Shown piece after piece: positions 61,715-64,000 of a DNA stretch of 64,000 nucleotides. Under the pieces are notes generated by a model, which saw nothing but the letters and a program-made list of their open reading frames with translations, did no database searches and was not told where the DNA came from. Each line of letters begins with the position of its first letter. Position 1 is the stretch's first letter. The DNA is from JBAZOB01 sp041648895. Lineage in GTDB: Bacteria > Patescibacteriota > JAHJAL01. Made by a program: the position numbers and the translations under genes. The stretch is taken from the NCBI GenBank assembly GCA_041648895.1, contig JBAZOB010000002.1, forward strand, positions 1 through 64,000, given 5' to 3'.

Positions 61715-62092
61715 ATGGCCAAAATTAGAGGTGTCTACAAATGTAACGTTTGCGGTAACGTGGTCGAAGTTTTGCACTCCGGCGGAGGTACTCTGGTTTG
61801 TTGCGGGGAAGATATGCATTTATTTACGGCTAAAAATATGGACGAAGGGGTCGAGAAACATCTGCCCGTGGTGGAAAAAGATGATCAATTCATTCATGTC
61901 CGAGTTGGGGAAGTGCTCCATCCCATGGAAGATACGCATTATATCGAGTGGATTGAAATCATGGCCGATGGACAATCTTACCAACAATTTCTTAACCCCG
62001 GCGATAAACCCGAAGCCACCTTTTGTCTATCCGCTCCAACCTATTTAATCCGCGCCTATTGCAATGTTCATGGGCTGTGGGAGAAAGAATAA
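61715..62092 (+). CDS. dfx: Desulfoferrodoxin (superoxide reductase)
   Basis: A 125-aa 2Fe superoxide reductase. The N-terminal desulforedoxin domain has Cys 10, 13, 29 and 30 (CNVC ... CC). The C-terminal catalytic centre has EKHLP (His about 49), HPMEDTHYIEWIEI (His about 69 and 75) and CNVHGLW (Cys and His near 116-119), the full His4-Cys set. The Glu and Lys of the catalytic loop are at MDEGVEKHLP. The enzyme reduces superoxide without making oxygen, as in anaerobes and microaerophiles. It is divergent from the sigma gene, 7 bp before the methyltransferase gene. Confidence 0.95.
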   Translation: MAKIRGVYKCNVCGNVVEVLHSGGGTLVCCGEDMHLFTAKNMDEGVEKHLPVVEKDDQFIHVRVGEVLHPMEDTHYIEWIEIMADGQSYQQFLNPGDKPEATFCLSAPTYLIRAYCNVHGLWEKE

Positions 62093-62098
62093 GCATTC

Positions 62099-62815
62099 AT
62101 GATCAATCAAAAAATTAAAATTATTAATCCCATCTTACGACTATTATTGTTAATAATAATTATTTTCCCTATCTACTATTATCACGAATTTTACGAACAT
62201 TTCTATGTCTATCTGACCGGCAATGTCATCTCACGCGTTATTACCCAAGAATGGCATGTGGTGCTAATTAGTATAGTATTATTTTGCGCCTTTTTGATTC
62301 CCTTGTCTTACCGCCGCCGCGCTCCCTGGATGGAATATGGCCTGGTGGGCGCTTTTTTTGTATCCTTGTTTATCGAAATGTACGGCATCCCGTTAACCAT
62401 ACTTTTTGCCGCCAAATATTTCTTGGCCAGCGACGTGATACTCCCAGATAATGTGGTTGGCTTTCATCTATTCGGAGTTGGCTTCGGCATGGATCTGCCC
62501 ATGGCCTACGCCGCCGTCATCATGGCCATTGGCATGATTTTAATCATCTGGGGTTGGGTCACTCTCTATTTCAATATCAAAAAAGATCAGCCGGTTACTG
62601 TGGGCATTTATCAGTATTCCCGCCACCCGCAATATCTCGGTTTCATTTTAATCGTCCTTGGCTGGTTTATTGGCTGGCCCACCATTTTGACCATCATCTT
62701 CACGCCCATATTGATCTACAAATATATCACCGTCTGCCGTACCGAGGAAGCAGAACTATTGAAACAAAATCCCCAATATCAACAATATATCCATAGCACC
62801 CCGTTTTTTGTTTAA
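62099..62815 (+). CDS. ICMT/PEMT-family membrane methyltransferase
   Basis: A 238-aa protein with six hydrophobic helices. The C-terminal signature GIYQYSRHPQYLGFILIVLGWFIGWPT (about residues 168-195) and RTEEAELLKQNPQYQQY (about 213-229) match isoprenylcysteine carboxyl methyltransferase and phospholipid N-methyltransferase-like families. The RHPQY motif and the Glu pair bind S-adenosylmethionine. In bacteria the substrates are mostly unknown, and lipid or isoprenoid substrates are possible. Follows dfx by 6 bp. Confidence 0.85.
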   Translation: MINQKIKIINPILRLLLLIIIIFPIYYYHEFYEHFYVYLTGNVISRVITQEWHVVLISIVLFCAFLIPLSYRRRAPWMEYGLVGAFFVSLFIEMYGIPLTILFAAKYFLASDVILPDNVVGFHLFGVGFGMDLPMAYAAVIMAIGMILIIWGWVTLYFNIKKDQPVTVGIYQYSRHPQYLGFILIVLGWFIGWPTILTIIFTPILIYKYITVCRTEEAELLKQNPQYQQYIHSTPFFV

Positions 62816-62911
62816 TCAGCCAGGTATTTATCAACGTTTTTTCTTATTCCTTAATCCAAATTTAACCTCCACTAATGTTATAATTAACATGGAAAAAAAT
62901 ATACTATATCC

Positions 62912-63505
62912 ATGAATAAAATCACCGGACTGCTCGTCACGTTAGTAATCGCAATTATCGCTTTTTCCGTTGGCATTATTGCCATTGGTTTCTATCTTTC
63001 TCCCCAAGATCCACTTTCGCCCGCCGACGCCATTGTAGTAATTAGCGGGGGTGAGACTTTCACTCGCACTACCAGAGGAATTGACCTTTATTTAGATGGC
63101 TATGCGCCCCTGCTTATTTTTTCCGGCGATGCTCTTGATCCCGACAGTATCTCCAACGCCGAAGCCATGGAAAAAATCGCCCTTGAAGAATATGACATCC
63201 CCGCCGGTAATATTATTACCGAGAAAGCATCGACCAGTACCTACGAAAACGCTATCAATCTCCAGTCGGTCTTTACCAAGTTAGATATTAATTCAATTAT
63301 TCTTGTTACCAGCCCCTATCATCAACGCCGCTCCAAAATGACTTTTCAGCATGTCATGGGTCCTGATTTTACCATTATTAACCAGTCAGCTACCGATGAG
63401 TTCTGGCGTAAAATCGCCTGGTGGCAAAATGACCGCGCCGTTTACCTGACCCTTTCCGAACTGTGGAAAATTATTTATATTGATGTGACTGGAGAATATC
63501 AGTAA
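62912..63505 (+). CDS. YdcF/SanA-like DUF218 protein
   Basis: A 197-aa protein with one N-terminal membrane helix (LLVTLVIAIIAFSVGIIAIGFYL, residues 7-29). The DUF218 domain has ADAIVVISGGETFTRTTRGIDLYLDGYAPLLIFSGD at the start, ASTSTYENAINLQSV in the middle and ILVTSPYHQRRSKMTFQHV near the end. These motifs form a Rossmann-like fold with a conserved acidic pocket. Family members act in envelope integrity and lipid-carrier steps (SanA, YdcF, ElyC), without a settled reaction. Confidence 0.9.
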   Translation: MNKITGLLVTLVIAIIAFSVGIIAIGFYLSPQDPLSPADAIVVISGGETFTRTTRGIDLYLDGYAPLLIFSGDALDPDSISNAEAMEKIALEEYDIPAGNIITEKASTSTYENAINLQSVFTKLDINSIILVTSPYHQRRSKMTFQHVMGPDFTIINQSATDEFWRKIAWWQNDRAVYLTLSELWKIIYIDVTGEYQ

Positions 63506-63507
63506 CG

Positions 63508-63650
63508 AATTTTAAATTTTAAATTTTAAATTTTAAAATAATTTAAAATTTCTAAATGTCTAAATTTAAAAACAGCATAAAGACAGGAACGTTTTAGCCT
63601 ATAAAATTTAATCATTTATAATTATTTTAAAATTTAAAATTCATTAACTA
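63508..63650. repeat. AT heptamer spacer with inverted ends
   Basis: Four AATTTTA words at 63508-63535, a centre of about 80 bp, then ATTTTAAAATTTAAAATTCATT (63624-63645) as the approximate complement of the left end. No gene is seen here. Confidence 0.6.
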
Positions 63651-63656
63651 ACAAAA

Positions 63657-63806
63657 ATGCCTAAAAAATCATCCAAAAAACAATCCAAGGATATTTTCAT
63701 GCCCGCCGAGGCCAATCCGAGCTTTGAGCGGCAGAAAAAAAGTAAATTTATCGCTCGCACCAATCAGGAAAAAGGCAAAAAAATAAAAAATGCCCTCAAA
63801 AAATAG
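63657..63806 (+). CDS. Small basic protein (49 aa)
   Basis: A 49-codon frame from ATG 63657 to TAG 63806. The product is Lys-rich at both ends (PKKSSKKQSKDIFMPAEANPS and QEKGKKIKNALKK) with a short less charged middle. No ribosome binding site better than AACAAAA is visible. Codon use and the absence of any other use for this stretch support a real small gene; it resembles the 55-aa basic gene at 2556-2723 only in composition. Function unknown. Confidence 0.5.
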   Translation: MPKKSSKKQSKDIFMPAEANPSFERQKKSKFIARTNQEKGKKIKNALKK

Positions 63807-63840
63807 TGTAATATCATTAATAAATATTTATTAACTAAAT

Positions 63841-64000
63841 ATGAAAAAATTCATTTTTAAGCTCTATATAGCTGCTTTGATTATTTTTCCATTCTCCAAT
63901 CTTTACTCAACTCATAGTCAAGAAAATTCACCTGTCAGTGTCCGGGCGTCCAGCCAGGAAGATGATCTGTCACTATTGGCCGGCATAATGAGCGCCGACC
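63841..64000 (+). CDS. Exported protein, 3' partial
   Basis: The frame opens at ATG 63841 and runs off the window. The first 53 residues show a signal peptide (KKFIFKLYIAALIIFPFSNLYSTHS) followed by a polar Ser/Glu/Asp region (SQENSPVSVRASSQEDDLSLLAG). Too little is visible to name a family. Confidence 0.65.
   Translation, partial: MKKFIFKLYIAALIIFPFSNLYSTHSQENSPVSVRASSQEDDLSLLAGIMSAD

Overview
The window looks like a chromosome segment of a Candidate Phyla Radiation (Patescibacteria) bacterium, probably of the Parcubacteria or Falkowbacteria type. The reasons are a gene-dense AT-leaning genome, compact proteins, many lineage-specific small proteins, isolated housekeeping genes instead of biosynthetic operons, and large surface-type proteins with low-complexity repeats. 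TGA is used as a normal stop codon (for example at the end of atpF), so the recoded SR1/Gracilibacteria code is not in use. The assignment is by eye; no rRNA or marker tree is available here.

Layout. 1-9.4 kb: an envelope protein cut by the window edge, miaA and miaB (tRNA A37 modification), a GIY-YIG nuclease, thrS behind a T-box leader, and a three-gene operon with an M50-like membrane protease. 9.6-16.3 kb: uvrA, small lineage-specific genes, the ribosome hibernation factor, serS and an inositol-phosphatase-like enzyme. 16.5-24.6 kb: a G5/RlpA-type wall protein, rsmA, metG, a DMT transporter, tatD and priA. 24.6-30.1 kb: a lysyl-tRNA synthetase fused to an HD domain, greA with a promoter-proximal terminator, and infC-rpmI-rplT. 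30.2-39.9 kb: an accessory block with two giant membrane proteins carrying Pro/Gly repeats, one of them fused to a glycosyltransferase domain, a GT2-TPR protein, a TPR protein and two small acidic partners. 40.0-47.0 kb: a complete F1Fo ATP synthase operon (atpZ-B-E-F-H-A-G-D-C) followed by a carbonic-anhydrase-like gene. 47.5-53.9 kb: a second diverged carbonic-anhydrase-like protein, an NlpC/P60-like protein, a Gld-type ABC exporter and a PAP2 phosphatase. 54-64 kb: tRNA-Val, a UvrD/PcrA helicase, tRNA-Cys, secG, a solute-binding protein, a candidate structured RNA next to tRNA-Leu, an ECF sigma module, desulfoferrodoxin, an ICMT-like methyltransferase and a YdcF-like protein.

The most unusual content is between the genes. 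Two long perfect hairpins (16328-16495 and 20327-20508) share a loop, but their arms differ at nine positions, and every difference is mirrored in the opposite arm. Shorter palindromic GC-rich repeats are scattered through the window, some with related ends, and one similar element lies in frame inside miaA. Many spacers are arrays of 7-bp words whose sequence differs from spacer to spacer but whose period does not, often repeated in inverted orientation at the other end of the spacer. Together they suggest a family of hairpin-forming spacer elements. Other points to check are a possible pseudoknotted RNA at 59187-59340, an attenuator-like hairpin just after the greA promoter, the LysRS-HD fusion and the 30-40 kb glycosyltransferase/repeat-protein locus.
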